DNA of 64,000 bases from Channa striata (GCA_033026295.1 CM065176.1:8659945-8723944), one strand, 5' to 3'. Positions 12,201-25,555 are shown, numbered from the stretch's first letter. The notes: a model not told the origin generated them from the letters alone. Made by a program: numbers and translations.

Positions 12201-15200
12201 GCAATGACTCACATTCAGTAGCCCCCTCACTCATTAGCTGTATGCACAATACATCAAGTAGAACTCTGTATATATTTAATCTAGCCCAAATGGAGCAATT
12301 TCCTGTGTTTAGAAATGTGTTTCACACTAAGCCTTTGTGAAGTAACAGCCTTTGGGGTTTATATTTTTTATCTGTGTTTCTCTTATTGTACATTTCCCAT
12401 ACAGCTCACGTTTCTTTAAAGCCTGACGCGACGCTCAAAGCTTCCAAACACACAAGTTAAACAATTTTTACAATCATTCATAGACATTCATTCGTTTTTT
12501 TAACTAGCAGTCTGAAAACTGGCATTATTAAATAATAATGTGCTCATGTAAATTATTCCAAAGTCGGAGCATAATTTACCTTCTGTCTCTTTGACAGTTC
12601 AGCAGATGAGCTTGTGAGGAGCCATGTTTCGTTTTACTGCAGACCCAGATGTAACCTGTAAAACTCATCATTTACCTCGGTGTTTACGCATAACGGTCAT
12701 CTTATCATAAACCTTGGCCATAGAACATAAAGAAACTGTTCAGATGTGATCCATTATTGCTTTGGACGTTGGCGTTGAGACTTAAACACATGGCAGATAC
12801 CAAAAACATGAAAAGAACTCATATTTTCCTCTTCTTTTGAGACAGATGCATTCCACCAGAAGCGCTGCCCAGCAGGACATTCGAAAAAAAAAAAAAAAAA
12901 ATGGGAGAAACTCACTGACACCTGTTATAGTTAGAAGTACCAGCCTTTAGCTAAAACAATTTTTTACATAAATACTACTCGAACCCTCATGATACACATT
13001 TCTTTTTTTGATTTCAACTGTTGAAATAGTGATGCCATATTGGATGAAACTGGATAAAGCCTATTTCTTTATATTTATCCAATCTTTTCTTATTCTAACG
13101 CTGACCCAATAACATTTCAGCCGAAGCATATTATTATTTGATACATAATGACAGATATTATGGAGATATTGTAGTTATTCTACATCTTCCTCGACCGTGC
13201 TAATGGATTTATTTAACAGTGTTAACAAACAAGCTCTTTCTAATCTCTGTGTCTGGAGCACAGATCATTAGAGGTCTGACACATTTACAGTCTGTCATAA
13301 CAGAGTAAATTCAGGCTTGAAATGATCTCCTCAGATGGCAATGACAGCTTTGAGTGAGACAACAACTGCTTGTCACACTATATGTATGATGATCCCCACA
13401 TGAACGTCAGAGCAAGCCAAAATATTCCTTCCCTCAAAAGCCGCATTGTCTTAGCGTTACCATCTGAAACCCATTCAAACTAGCAGAGGCTTTGCTTTCA
13501 GTGACTGACATTTAAACGCTCCCAAACTTTTTTATAATCGCCAGCTGCAAAAAAAAAAAAAAAAAAGATTAGTAAACAAAATCCAAGTTAGTGTTGTCTT
13601 TTTTTTTTTTTCTTTTATTCAAAGCTCCTACAACCAAAGTGGGGCCTTTAATTATGTGTCGGTAAGAATGGTCGATGTGGAAAAACATCCACGGTCTATC
13701 AATTCTGTGATGTTAGTGTCTGTTAGCATCTCTGCTGACAGGACACCAGTGTGATGGATGTCCATCTTCTTTGCAGGAAAAACAAAAACAAAAGAACGAG
13801 ATGATCATTTGTAGGTCAGTTCAGGCCTGGCAAATGCTGTGCATATTTTCCCTACCACGATATCCATAATGATGGATGTTTTCACTCTGGCACCATTTCA
13901 GGACTTGCTTATGCGATAAACAGGCTGCAATAGCAGATATTTATACTTTTATTTACTCTGATGCCAAAACACAAATTCACAAGTGTCTGTCGTGACAATG
14001 CGGCCCGCTCAGGGGGCTAATTAGCCCACACGTTGTTTTGTATATGTTATTGTTTGAGAACTGTCAAGCCGATGCACATAACTCATTATGTCTTCGGACT
14101 GAAAGTATCATGAGGACGTCTCAGGCCTATAAAACAACAGGGAGCCTGGAAGAAATCATCAAACGCTAATTTGTGTACAGCAAAAAGAAGGAATTCAACA
14201 GTTATGTAAGCATTAAAGAAGCCTTTTATTGTTTGGGTGGGATATTACTGGTACAAATGTTATTCCACTTTCAGCTGAACCCTATCCGTCCAAACAGATA
14301 CGGGGGTTGCATGCCGAATACCGCTTTTTAATTCACTTACAGTCCAGAAGAATTTGTCGAGCATGTGGCGCGCAGATTCACACAGCACTTCATCATAAGC
14401 TGGAAAAGGCCGAGGCTTGATTCATGGTTTCTTGCTCAGCTTGATGGCGCTTATCTTTTTTTTTTTTTTTTTTTTTTTTTCTGACAGCAGCCTTTGCTTT
14501 TCAAAACCAAAACAATAAAAAACTGGAAACACATGGCAAGATGGAACCAAACCAAAATGACCCGCTGTGCTCTCCCTGCCTTCAAGCCACAGACGAGCAT
14601 TTGTTTTCAAATACCTTCTTCATTTATTTATTTAATCAGCGCGTTCGGAGTATGTTTGAGGTGAGGAGAATGAGGTAAGTCTCAGCTCCGGAAAGAAGGC
14701 ATTAAGTCAGCTCATTATTAACACTATGCAGAAGTTGTCATAAAGTGAATAATGGAGAAATTAGTTAAAAAGGTTAAAAGTGATTTGATTAGTGATTGAT
14801 TTGCCACTTTGGGGAATTCATTAGCAAGTGTCCCTGCCCTTGGAAAATGTGTCACAGGCAATAGACGTCAGTACAGAAAACAGTGAATGTGGAACTCCCC
14901 TTTTCTACCATCATTTTCAGTAGTAGGTAAGACAGCACACACTCCATTTGACCTTTAACACGGGAAACAAAAATTATTTTTCAGCTCATTTCATATCACA
15001 CCAAGTGTTGAAATTGTGAATAAAATTATGTTAGCTAAAATGAAAAAAAAACATAATTAATAAACATTTAAAACAATTCCCATTTGCTATGTTTTGGGAG
15101 GGTGAAAAATGGGGCAGGAGACTAACAAATCGTTTCTGAAATAATAGAAACAATTAAAAAAGTGGAATTATCACCTCCTATAAAAATATTCTATTCAACT

Positions 15201-17795
15201 GCTCAAATATGTTATTTCAGTAGTAAACTATTAGTAATTCTTGGAGTTGTTTTGCAAAGATCTACCTCCAGGGACAGATGATGGATCATAATCAGTGCTG
15301 TATTGTGGAAAATATGTGTGTCAGGAAACAGGAATGAGAAAATATCTGTTATATCTCAAAATCCAGACACACTGTGTTTATTTTTCTATTGTCTGTAGGT
15401 GTTTATGGACTTTGTGCTGACGGATGAAGAAGGAAAAAAAAGAAGAGAGAATTCACTGAGACAGTAATAATTATATTATGCAATGCAATGAAATAATCCA
15501 GAGCAGAGGGGACAAACGGTCACGTTCGTTAGATTCATATTTTATTTTCATTTTTTTTGTGCAGCGCTGACTTCGGTGTTACAGAACATTTCTGATGACT
15601 GAAGCCAAACCAGGCTCCTCTAGCACCATCCGATTATCATTGCTAGCAGTTTATTTCCTCGCAGAGTTTGCACTTCTTCTGCCAGAACTAGAGTTTGTTT
15701 AAAGCCATTTCCAAAGTGTTCCTCGTACTAGCAACACTCAGAAATGATTAATATGGTGAGAGGGGCCAGTACAACTCTGCCATTAACCAAACACAAGGAG
15801 CAGAAACTGCGATTCAAGAACATGTCATCCAATAGGGATTAAAAATGACTTCATTTCAGACAATTACTTGGATAGGTGTCAAGGTCAAATGTACAGTACA
15901 ATGTGTTTAGAATATGTTATTTGATATTTTGGAACAGTGTGAATGTCTGAGTAAAGGGATGCAGCAGGTTTCAGAGCGTGGACTGTCAGCATGAAAAATT
16001 ATGAACATCATCTGGTGATTTCTGTTATGCCGTTATACATCAACTCGAGGCATTTAAGGCGGTCTTGCAGTTTCTGGACGCTCAGCAGCACAGTAACAAG
16101 GATTGGCGAAGTAATTTGCACTACAAATTGAACAGGTGTCACATAAATAAAGTAAGTTTTTAAAAGTGGTGAGTGAACAGCCATTTAAGTGAGAAATGGT
16201 GTTTGTCATTTTATTAATAAAAAAATGAAATAATGCACATTGAATGGACACACGTTTGACCTAATCTGGGGTAAAAACAAACCTGCAATATTAAATAAAT
16301 ATTGTAATGGATTGTCTTTGCAGTTCAGTCTGTAATGTAGGAAAAAGTACCTCGACATTTATTCGGTTAAATCGTCTCTGAAAGGCTTGTTAATTGGAGA
16401 AATGGTGCATTTGTCTTGAGATTACATCATGGTGGTTGCTGTGTTATTGTTTTGAGAATGGATCAGTAGCTGTGCAAAAACTCCTGTCTAGCATTTTTCC
16501 TGTTCAACAAATGAGTTCACGTTCGTGACTCACACAACAGAGTTTGAAATTGACATAACCATGAGCACTGAGCTGTGAGAAGGGAGCAGAAACCCCTCTG
16601 AAACATGTATGTCGCTCTGTACAATACATGTGCAGACACTGACATGGCAATCTACTCGAAAAATCAACAAGCAGCAGGAAATTCACACACGCTCTGTTCA
16701 TGGGAACATCTGCAACGACTCCAGGATGTGGGCACGAGAAAGGCACCATAGTCAGATTTATTTCTGGGCAGGCTGAAATTGTAGCTAAGTGGCTTGGGTT
16801 GGACGTACTGAGTTGTGACAGCTCCCACTTCCCTTCACACTTTGACAGGCATAAAACACATTATACGTTCAGGTTTTGCAGGACTCCAAATTTTCCCTGA
16901 ATAATGTTCACAAAGACCTATACCATTCACCGTGTATTCCTTTCTGGTTTTGGAGATACGTAATGCGCTGAGACAGTCCAGACCACCTCGCCGCTCGGAA
17001 AAGTCTTTTCATGGTCTAAATGTGGACATTTCTATTCTCAGAATGCTTTGTCCATCCAACCATAGGCCTCCAACAGCTTACAGCAACTAATCAACACCTC
17101 CACAGAGACACATCAGCATGCGTCAACCCAGCTTGGTGGTCAGCTGAAAAGCATAAGGGTTTGAAAGGCGGACACAGTGTCGGGCAGTAATTCAATGCTT
17201 AATGCAGTACAGTGTTTTTCAGTAATGAGTGAATTTTTATTTCAAACGTATTAAATGCGGTTATACACTAATGATTTAAAGTGCAGCTTGCTTAAAAATA
17301 TTTAGTTTGAAGGATTGTTGCGATCAATTTTTTTGTTATATCAGTGAACGGACAGGTTTGGAAAATATTAGCTTGCTGCAGCTGTTAGGAGCTGGTTGGA
17401 CTCCACCAAAAGATGATGAATGCAGCTCCGATAACTCTAAGATGTCTTAATCTGTTAAAAGGCAACCCCGCTTGTGTGCACAAGCCAAAAATGGAATACG
17501 CTACTTAAAACAGTTCCTGTTCCTGCAGTCTGAGGATTAAATGCATGTGTTCGGTCTCTTTTGAAAGGTAGCAAGCGGCTCTGTCAAACCTTGAGAATTA
17601 GTCGAACTGAGTGTTACTTTTTCTTAATGTGTCTGTGAATGAACATTCTCAGCCTTTATTAAAGGAAAGTGACACAACTCCTGTACGAGCCAATGATGGC
17701 TTCCTCTTTATTTGTTCTACTTTTGTATTCTCTACAGTCATGATAAGTTAGGTAAGTAAATAAGAATGTCTTCACACCAATCACATCATCTGAGA
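9206..17795. other. Gene-free intergenic DNA
   Basis: This 8.6-kb AT-rich stretch has no recognisable exon chain. It contains A- or T-homopolymers (about 12884-12900, 13548-13566, 13600-13612, 14456-14480) and otherwise unique-looking sequence. Parts with low repeat content (for example about 13,960-14,120 and 14,700-14,860) could be conserved non-coding DNA, but this cannot be tested without other genomes. Confidence 0.5.
14456..14480. repeat. T25 homopolymer
   Basis: An uninterrupted run of 25 T. No LINE or SINE body is recognised next to it, so I do not call it a retroposon tail. Confidence 0.9.
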
Positions 17796-17928
17796 CGTCA
17801 TCAGTTATTATATCAACGCGATCTGTCGTCAGCTCAGTTGTGGAACACAGAAATCGTGCCTCTACGTCAGTAAGAAAAACCCTTTTTTCTACACAAACTA
17901 CACGCTTGGATTAACAGTTGTGTGAGTA

Positions 17929-18310
17929 ATGGAAGAGAAAAAAGATCCAGCTGTAATGGGAAAACGTCAGTCAAACCCAACTCGACTCGCCCTGGAGAAT
18001 TCTTTGCAAAAAGCATATAAATGCAAGGCAAGGCAATTTGCTCATGAGGCAACTGATTTCATGACGTTTTGTGACGATGATGCTTGTTGGATTAAAGAGG
18101 CACGTCAGCGTGCGGAGGATTGAGGAAGTGAGGCCTGAAGACAGCAAGTCTGTGGCACCACGAGGAGATCCAAGAAATCGAAATCAAGTTCCAAGTCCTT
18201 TATCATCCTCAGCTTCAGCAGTGCACGTTAAAGCCGAACTAGACATGGTAGATTTGTTAGCTAAAACTGAGACAGTGGAGCAAATGTGCACTTTACAAAC
18301 AAGAAGCTAA
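17929..18310 (+). pseudogene. N-terminal gag-like fragment of BEL/Pao remnant
   Basis: A Lys/Arg/Glu-rich frame opens at 17929 and is broken near 18120 by a frameshift that moves the reading into another frame (to about 18310). An acidic, heptad-like stretch continues in broken frames to about 18480. It is placed as gag only by position upstream of the zinc-knuckle block. No catalytic motif is expected or seen. Confidence 0.45.
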
Positions 18311-18590
18311 ACTTGAAGTTCAGGCATTGAAGCAGAAACGTGATAAGGAGGAACGAGACCTCAGGCTTAGGGCAGAATAGGAGAAAAGTGGAGCAAAAAA
18401 AAAAAACCATTGGAAGTTCATGCTGATCTGGCTGTTAGTGAGGCAGAACTAGAGATTTTGCGGAAACATGAAAGCTCTGTGGCTTTGAAAGGCTTGAGGA
18501 CCATCCTCAGATGAATAGGAGTTGAAATACCTGTTGTCGCTGTTCCTGGTGCGAGGTACCTCGGGTGATGATTCGCATAGGAATGCACAT

Positions 18591-18790
18591 GATGGAGGGC
18601 CCTGCCCGGATCCACGAGAGAGATACTCTGAACCTAAAATAGAGAGGAGCTTCAGTGCTGGGTCCAGGAAGTATGCATGGGATGGAGCACGCTGCCCGGA
18701 TCTGCCACAGAGGTACTTTGAGCCGGAAAAAGAGAGGAGCTTCAGTGCTGGGTCCACTGGGAATGTAAAGGCTGGAGCAAGCTACCCTGG
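18591..18790 (+). repeat. 90-bp in-frame tandem repeat, about 2.2 units
   Basis: Units begin at 18591 (gatggagggccctgcccgga), 18681 (gatggagcacgctgcccgga) and 18771 (gctggagcaagctaccctgg), giving a period of exactly 90 bp. In the plus frame each unit encodes about 30 residues around the core ERSFSAGS, preceded by a CPD...RY.EP pattern. It lies in the gag-like part of the BEL/Pao remnant. The third unit is cut short. Confidence 0.85.
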
Positions 18791-18793
18791 TGC

Positions 18794-19018
18794 ATGTGCA
18801 GAAGATCATCAATTCCTGCGAGAATTTTCACCATCAACTCTTCCAGTATCATTGAAGCGTCGCCTGAGTCCTGTCTTTTTTGCCACTATAAACATAGTTT
18901 TAATCATTGTATAAAGCTCCATAATTCTCCTCATATGGATAAAAAAGACTTCCTCAGGAGCAAAGGCATGCTTCAGGTGTCTGAAACCAACACAAGTAAA
19001 CTCTGTCAGGAACGCTAA
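18794..19018 (+). pseudogene. Gag zinc-knuckle-like fragment
   Basis: The frame contains CLFCHYKHSFNHCIKL (a C-x2-C-x4-H-x4-C spacing) followed by a charged DKKDFLRSKG stretch. This resembles the Cys/His region before the protease in BEL/Pao polyproteins. The second Cys/His half is disrupted by a frameshift near 18980. Confidence 0.6.
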
Positions 19019-19149
19019 ACTGTCTGGTTCGTTTCAGGACACGCCCCACATTGCTACACATAAAACACAAACTGTGTTTTTATATGGATGGTGATGTACA
19101 GCCAGTGATCAGCGGATTTGTGAACGCCAGACGCAATCAGCCTTTGGAT

Positions 19150-19760
19150 ACTGGGCCTGGGAACACTAATGCAATAGTTCCTGTTCAAGTAAAGGCAAAA
19201 AAAAGGCAACAAGGTAATTCTGTCTTATGCATTTTTGGATCCTGGCAGCACCGCCACATTTTGCACAGAAAAACTTCTCCAAGAACTGAACCTACATGGG
19301 AGAAAGATTAATCTTTTCCTTACAACTATGAGGGAAAGTAAGTTTGTCACTAGTAACATATGAGAAGTGAGTCACCTGGAAGTAGAGAACTTCATCAAGC
19401 TGAAGAAGATTTTTTCACAGAGAAGTATTCCAGTGAGCAAGGAGAACATCCCACGACAGTAGGATGCAGATAAATGGTCACATCTTAAAGGAGTAAAATA
19501 CCTTCCATCAAGGCTGAAATATGATTGCTAATTGGAGCTAAAGTCATTAGGACGATGGAACCAGAGGTGGTCATCCAACAATGGGCAACTTCAACAATGG
19601 GCCTTATGCTATGAGAATGGACATCCCTTATGTTGGGATGGACAGTCAGTGGGTCACTGAGGGAACCTGTAACCAAGGTCTGTCTTCTCCAAGAATCAGA
19701 ATGAGACACGTTGTGAGTTCTTCTACGGTGTGTCAAGTACTGGTGACCTCTGTCACTGGA
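19150..19760 (+). pseudogene. Protease/pol-start fragments of BEL/Pao remnant
   Basis: In one plus frame a LDPGSTATFCTEKLL block near 19236-19280 looks like the retroviral-type aspartic protease active-site region. The aligned core reads DPGST rather than the usual D-S/T-G. About 300 bp downstream, separated by several stops and frameshifts, is a NNGPYAMR-type block near 19590, typical of the BEL/Pao segment between protease and RT. The fragments cannot form one protein. Confidence 0.55.
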
Positions 19761-20379
19761 AGAAAGAAGAAAACCTTAAAGAAACTGGTTGTAATGTTCA
19801 TAAAATGTTTAGGAATTGTTTCAGTATTAAGTTAGTAGTTGCTTCTCATATTGAAGAACAATTAGGCCAACGACAGGTTTCATGCTGTGTCTTGATAAGT
19901 TTGTTAAATTAATTAATTAAAGTGTATGTACAGCACAAATGATCTAACCTACATCAGATAGGTGCCTTTGAAGTTTGCTCAGTAGTCGTCAAGGAAACCA
20001 ACGGTTTGTATTGCTGTCACTGTTTAGCTGAGGAGTGACACAGTTTTCATATCATATTCTTGGAAATTTTGTTACTATATCAACGTGATCTGTGGGATTA
20101 TTTGTCATCAGCTCAGTTGTGGAACACAAAAATCCAATAAAGCTCCAGCCTTTTGATAATACATCCACCCCTGGAGTGGATAATTGTTGGACCACTGGAC
20201 CCGAGCCTGCCTCTACAACTCCTCTCCGAGAATCCTGACGTGGCCTATATGATTGAGCTGATAATTTTATTGCCAAAAATGTCGGAAATTCACTAACAAA
20301 ACATGGCTAAACGGCTGACCGGTGTTTATAAGTGCCAGAGAAACCATGGGATCGTTAAAAGGCCTGCATTAATATGGCA

Positions 20380-20655
20380 GCATGGTGTTGGAGAGGTTGC
20401 CGCTGCCCCTTCGCAGCCGTCCACACGCCAGCTGCAGGCTTTCTGTGTGGAGTTTGCATGTTCCCCCTGTTCTTACGTGGGTTTCCTGTCTGGTTTCCTC
20501 CCACAGTCCAAAAACATGCATGTTAGGTTAAGTGGTGAATCTAAATTGCCTGTAGCTGTAAATGTGAATGGTTGTCCGTCTTGCTCAATGACTCGGCTCC
20601 CAGCCTCCCACAAACCTAAATAGGTAAAACAGCTAAGATAACGGATGGATGGATT
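20380..20655 (+). repeat. Teleost interspersed repeat
   Basis: It carries the tract ttctgtgtggagtttgcatg, then a cctcccacagtccaaaaaca segment and gaatctaaattgcctgtagc, ending in a ggatggatgga microsatellite. This is a combination I recall from a very common teleost repeat. Related copies lie at 61735-61990 (same strand) and 30415-30650 (opposite strand). The start has a degraded tRNA-like head (ggtgttggagaggttgccgc), so it may be a SINE-class element. The family name is not certain. Confidence 0.65.
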
Positions 20656-23116
20656 GAAGGGTTTCAAAATGTAAAATCTGTGCTTCCATTGGCCCTTTTT
20701 CTGCAAGTGGAAATGACAGTAAAGAGTAGCAATTAGATTTCCATAGCTCTAACGCAGGGTTTTTGAATAAAGAATAGGAAACATCCATCCTCTGATCCCA
20801 GTCCAAGCCGAACTGGTGACCCATTTCCATCTAATGAGTGAAAGAGTGCGTCTGCCAAACTTGCTAACATTTTGCAAAGCTGGCAGGAGACTGGCTTGCT
20901 GAGGAATTAACAGACCAAGAACCAAACCTCTTCGGAACTTTCCTTATAACAACCAAAAACAAACACGTCAAGCAGCATTAACAGCATTGCTCTCTTATTG
21001 CTGCACATACCAATACCGTTTAGTTCATCCAGAAAGCATCTTTGAGTTATGGCTCACTGGCTGACATTTATCATCTTAAGCCAAAAGCTGTAATATGCAA
21101 TTGTTTGAAATGATCTTTTAGGTTCTCAGTTGGATCAAAAGAACATTCTCCTAAATCACGGCTTGCATGAATACCAAACTGTTCTTTTCTTTCTCTCTGG
21201 AAAATTCACTGATTTCATAGAATGCCTTGATGCTAGATCACATTTGGGACTTAATGGGTGACATTAATAAAATTCAGCTCTAGTTAGAAGGAATTTCATC
21301 AAGTGTAAAACAACATTTACCACATTGTAGTGTGATACTTGTGTCAACTCACATTCAACAGACTAATGACATTTTTCCTGCACTCGAAAATCCAAGTATA
21401 TAACCCTCCCACATGGATAATTATAATAACAACCTGCTGTACCCGAGCTGCTCGGAGCTTCCTTTGGTGAGGTTGTGAAACCTTTCTTCTTTGGCCTGCC
21501 CTTCAGTCTGACTAATGCCGTGGCCTTCGGAGCGCTCGGCCAAACAGCCGGCTGGTACCGCTGTGGTATTTGCCTTCTGGTCGGGGCAGACATTTACAAG
21601 ACACACCACCCAGTGTGAAGGCAATGCCCGTTCAGCACAGTCATTATCAGTGGGAGGTCCAGTCTCTCCTTCTCTGTCTCTCTCGTTGCATGCCTTGTCT
21701 GATTTCATGTCTGCAGATAAATTCCTTATAATAACAGCACTGAGACCAGCAGTCTTCAGATCAGGTGTGATAATAAGGCGCAGCCTGTGCACCCAATAAC
21801 TCACCCTAAGACCAATTCCCAACTTCAGAAGTCAGAGCTTTTCCCCTGCGGATCGCTGGAGGTTTCTGAGGTTGCGAGGTGATGTGTGCTGTGCTCTTTA
21901 GTTTACTGACTTTCACTATGTGAAAAGGATCGCGTTTTTGGCAAGAGCACTGACAGAGGGCCGTGATGGAAAGTATCAGCGGAGGCCTGGCTGTGGATAA
22001 GGAGCTATAAACTGAAGCCCCCTGATCCCCCGATGAAGATACTGTTCTCACCACCCTCGTATACTGCATGGGGTGATATTAAACTTATCGAGAGAGCTTT
22101 AAAGCAGTTATACCCGGGCACTTCTCAGAAAAGAAAATAAATATGATGTGTTTGTGCTAGTACACGGAAAAACACGGCAGGCTAGATAGATTTGAATTGA
22201 CAGTCACAGAAAACGTGATATTTGAAAGTGAGCATGTGAAATGTGAATGGAGCTTTCCTTAGGATTCTGTTCCCAAAGTGGTTTCCTGGAACGAAAACAC
22301 TCTTCCATATCAATAACGTGTTCTCCAAATAAGGCGTCAGGGATTATATGAAATATGTGACTCGGTTAATTAATGGATTATTTTCTTTTATTTTGGTAAA
22401 AGAATTACAATCATCCAATGGTACAGTAATTAACTTTACTTACAGTATACTTAGTTTCTGTCTTCTTAGTTTTAATTTTATATTTATATTTGTATTTATT
22501 GTTTTACAGAAAAAAGCAAGATTGATACAAGTGTAATTGACATAATAATGTGACAGTATATGCTTATGCTGTAAACCCTCACATGGAGGGTTTGTTGAAT
22601 CAACCAATATTTTTCCAATATAACAGATATGCCTGTTTCATTTTATATTAAACTTGCATTGAATGAACAAAATTCTGCAGAAATGTAAGTTCTTCACATT
22701 AGGAGAAGAGGTGACTCTCCAATGAGAGCAGTGTAAAAGCAAATCTGCTTATTATGACTAAAGACTGCTAATAAACTTGATTGATCTATTTTATCTGCGG
22801 GTTTAAGACAGTGAGACTCTGTGCAATTGTTCTCGTAAATCTAACTCAGTTCGTGGTTTAAAATCAGTACATAAACAAAAAATACTAATACAAAACAAGA
22901 ATTAAACATCAGACAGATATACGTATTATTAGTTTTCCTGTTGTGTATTTCTTTTGTTGTCATCGTCAATAGCTGAAAGTGCTTTATTACCCAACAAAAA
23001 CAAAACGGACTGCAATTTTATGAACTCCTGATTTCGACTGAAGGAAATGTATCTGCAAAACCTCTAGGACACATTGAACAAAGTTCAGAGCAGCCTGTCA
23101 CTTCTTTTCTTTCTTC

Positions 23117-23118
<2 letters not shown>
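20656..23118. other. Gene-free intergenic DNA
   Basis: No exon chain or repeat family was recognised. Overlapping open frames on both strands at 21.36-22.07 kb have no family motif and are probably chance. Confidence 0.5.

Positions 23119-23200
<82 letters not shown>
23119..23200. repeat. (CA)41 microsatellite
   Basis: An uninterrupted CA dinucleotide tract of about 82 bp, followed by an A-run. Open frames through it are artefacts of the repeat. Confidence 0.97.
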
Positions 23201-23204
<4 letters not shown>

Positions 23205-23829
23205 ATTTAAAAACCTTTTGTACCAATGTAACACTTTCCTTAGCCTTAGTGTCCTTTCTGCCGTCATCCACCCCCCTACAACTCCCAAAACTCCCAAATA
23301 CCTATCAAGACTGTGTCTGTTCCCCGACCAACAATATTTCACAAACCAAAAGCGATCAAAAGAGGAGTTAATCAAAATAACTCAATAAAAGTTAGGAGTA
23401 CTCCTCTTTCTGATTTCATGATTCAGCCCTTCATCTCCACTTCCTTTCCAGGACTTAGATATAGAACATATTTTGTTGCCTTTTTTCCCCACGTCCTGTT
23501 CCTGCTTCATAGTTGACTCTGATCGTTGGTCCTGATTGTTGTCGCCTGTTCCCCCTGACTATTTAAACCTGGTTCTCAACACCAGATCGTCTCTCTACAG
23601 CACTGCAGGGAGCTTTCCATCCATTCCTCCATTGTCACTGGGACCTTTTGTACTCTGCTTGCCTGTTCACCTGCTAACCTGTCTACCGGTAATCTGTCCG
23701 CTGAAATCTTCCTGCTGGTCACTTTCCACCTGTGATCTACCTGCCTGCTGGCTCATTTGCCATTTGCCTGTCTGCGAACATTTACCACTTCCTCCTGTTT
23801 CTTATATTCCTGGGTCCGTTACCAAAACT

Positions 23830-24440
23830 GTGGCAACTGAACAAAAACCTAAAACAATTAAATGTCTCTCTCATCTAAATCTGTCAACAAACGACTTGAT
23901 AAGTGATCATCAATTTGATTTATTTTGTCTTACTGAAACTTGGTTGCAGCAGAAGGAGTATGTCAGTTTAAATGAGTCGACCCCACCAAGTCATATTATC
24001 ATGTTCCTAGGAGCTCAGGCCGAGGTGGAGGAGTAGCAGCAAACCATCACTCATGCTTACCAACGAACTCTAGACCTAAACATCATTTGACTGTTACTCT
24101 GAAACTTTCACACCCGATCTGGAAAACTCAAAATCCACTTCTATTTAGTTTTGTGTTCTGTCCTCCAGTCCCTCATTCTGAATTTCTGTTTGAATTTTCA
24201 GATTTTCTAGCAGACAGGTCATCATTATGGGCAACTTTAACATTCACATAGATGCTGACAGTAACTCCCTCATCGCTGCATTTACTTCATTGTTAGATAA
24301 AATTTTCTCAAAACGTAAATGAACCCACTCATTGTTTTGGTCACACCCTAGACCTTGTCCTGACATACGGCATTGAAACTGATAATTTAACAATATTTCC
24401 TTACAATTCTGTTTTGTCTGACCATTTTCTAACAACATTG
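23830..24440 (+). pseudogene. LINE AP-endonuclease fragment
   Basis: Motifs are in the expected order: FCLTETWLQ (TETW at 23932-23943, with the catalytic Glu of APE endonucleases), GNFNIHID near 24229-24252 (GDFN motif with Asp changed to Asn), TLDLVLTYG near 24350, and SDHF at 24417-24428 (terminal catalytic Asp-His). Frameshifts lie near 24020 and 24290, and the Asp-to-Asn change also argues that it is inactive. Confidence 0.75.
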
Positions 24441-24800
24441 AATTAACTGTAATGGAGTTTACAGCAGTGAGAAAAAAGTTCCACTTCAGTAGGTGCTTAT
24501 CTGAAAACACTCTGAACAAATTTAAGGAAATGATCCCTTCATCATTTACTTCATCGTGTACCAATATAACGATCTCTGTGGTGTAGCTCGCAAACCTGGC
24601 CATCACAAAATCTAGACAGGAAGTGGCATTCCACTCATTCACAAGAATCACGCTTAGCCTGGCAAAAGAGTTTATAGTCATCCAAATTAGCCTCCATAAA
24701 GCTAGAACAGGATATTATTCATCACTAATAGAGGAATGTAAGCACAACCCCTGGTTTCTTTTCAGCTCTGTAGCCAGGCTGACTAAGAGTCATCACTGAG

Positions 24801-25079
24801 TTGCGCCTTTCCTCTGACTTTATGACTTTCTTTACGGATAAAATTGAAGCTATTAGAGAAGATCTCCTGGTACCATATCATCCTAATAGACCACTTTGGT
24901 CTCAGAATACAGGCCTACTTGTGGTTCCCAGAATTTCCATAAGTAGAATGGGAGGCAGAGCCTTTAGCTATCAAGCTCCTCTCCTGTGGAACCAGCTCCC
25001 AGTCCAGATTTGGGAAGCAGACACCCTCTCTACTTTTAAGAGGCTCAAAACCTTCCTCTTTGATAAAGATTATTGTTAG
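24801..25079 (+). pseudogene. LINE C-terminal fragment with deletion junction
   Basis: An open frame fuses a pre-RT segment (FFTDKIEAIREDLL) directly to the ORF2 C-terminus (NTGLLVVPRISISR, then GGRAFSYQAPLLWNQLP). In intact elements the reverse transcriptase lies between these two parts, so the frame crosses an internal deletion at about 24870-24885. It ends with a stop just before the 3'UTR. Confidence 0.7.
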
Positions 25080-25555
25080 TTATAGTCATGCTGCTATAGG
25101 CTCAGACTGCTGGGGACCAACCCCTGATGCACTGAGACACTTTCCTCCTCTCAGCCCACATTTATATGTCACCACTGTAAGACATGAACTCTCTGCCTTC
25201 TCTCTCCCGTAGTCGTCTTTCTCTCTGTCTCCCTCTCTCTGTCCCTGTCCTCAGGTGTCTCTGGCTTTGGAGCTGTGTGTCGTCCAGTGCACAGCTACTG
25301 GTCCTACTAACCTGCCCAATGTTTTCTTTTCTCTCTCCACTTTCCACTCACCCCAACCGGTCAAGGCAGACGGCCGCCCACCCTGAGCCTGGTTCTGCTG
25401 GAGGTTTCTTCCATTAAAGGGAGTTTTTCCTCTCCACTGTTGCCTAATGCTGCTCAAGGGGGATTTGATGGGTTTTCCCTAAATGTCTGTATAGTCTTGA
25501 CTTTATTATGTAAAGTGCCTTGAGATTAGTTGTGAATTGGCGCTATATATATAAA

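Larger units (their letters stand above)
17808..20133 (+). mobile_element. BEL/Pao-like LTR retrotransposon remnant
   Basis: Degenerate gag-like and protease-like blocks in several plus-strand frames lie between two related segments: 17808-17853 and 20076-20133. The latter share tatcaacgYgatctgt and cagctcagttgtggaacaca, as expected for parts of two LTRs, and the downstream copy also has an AATAAAGC poly(A)-like motif at 20126-20133. No reverse transcriptase, RNase H or integrase block was found, so most of pol has been lost. The BEL/Pao assignment rests on the zinc-knuckle region and the LLIGAN/GPYAMR-type block. Exact outer ends are uncertain. Confidence 0.65.

Noticed and set aside
23074..23388. 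Open frames through the CA tract on both strands
   Set aside because: Produced by the dinucleotide repeat (Thr-His or Val-Cys runs).
24244..24681. 145-residue minus-strand frame
   Set aside because: It is the antisense of the LINE endonuclease region.
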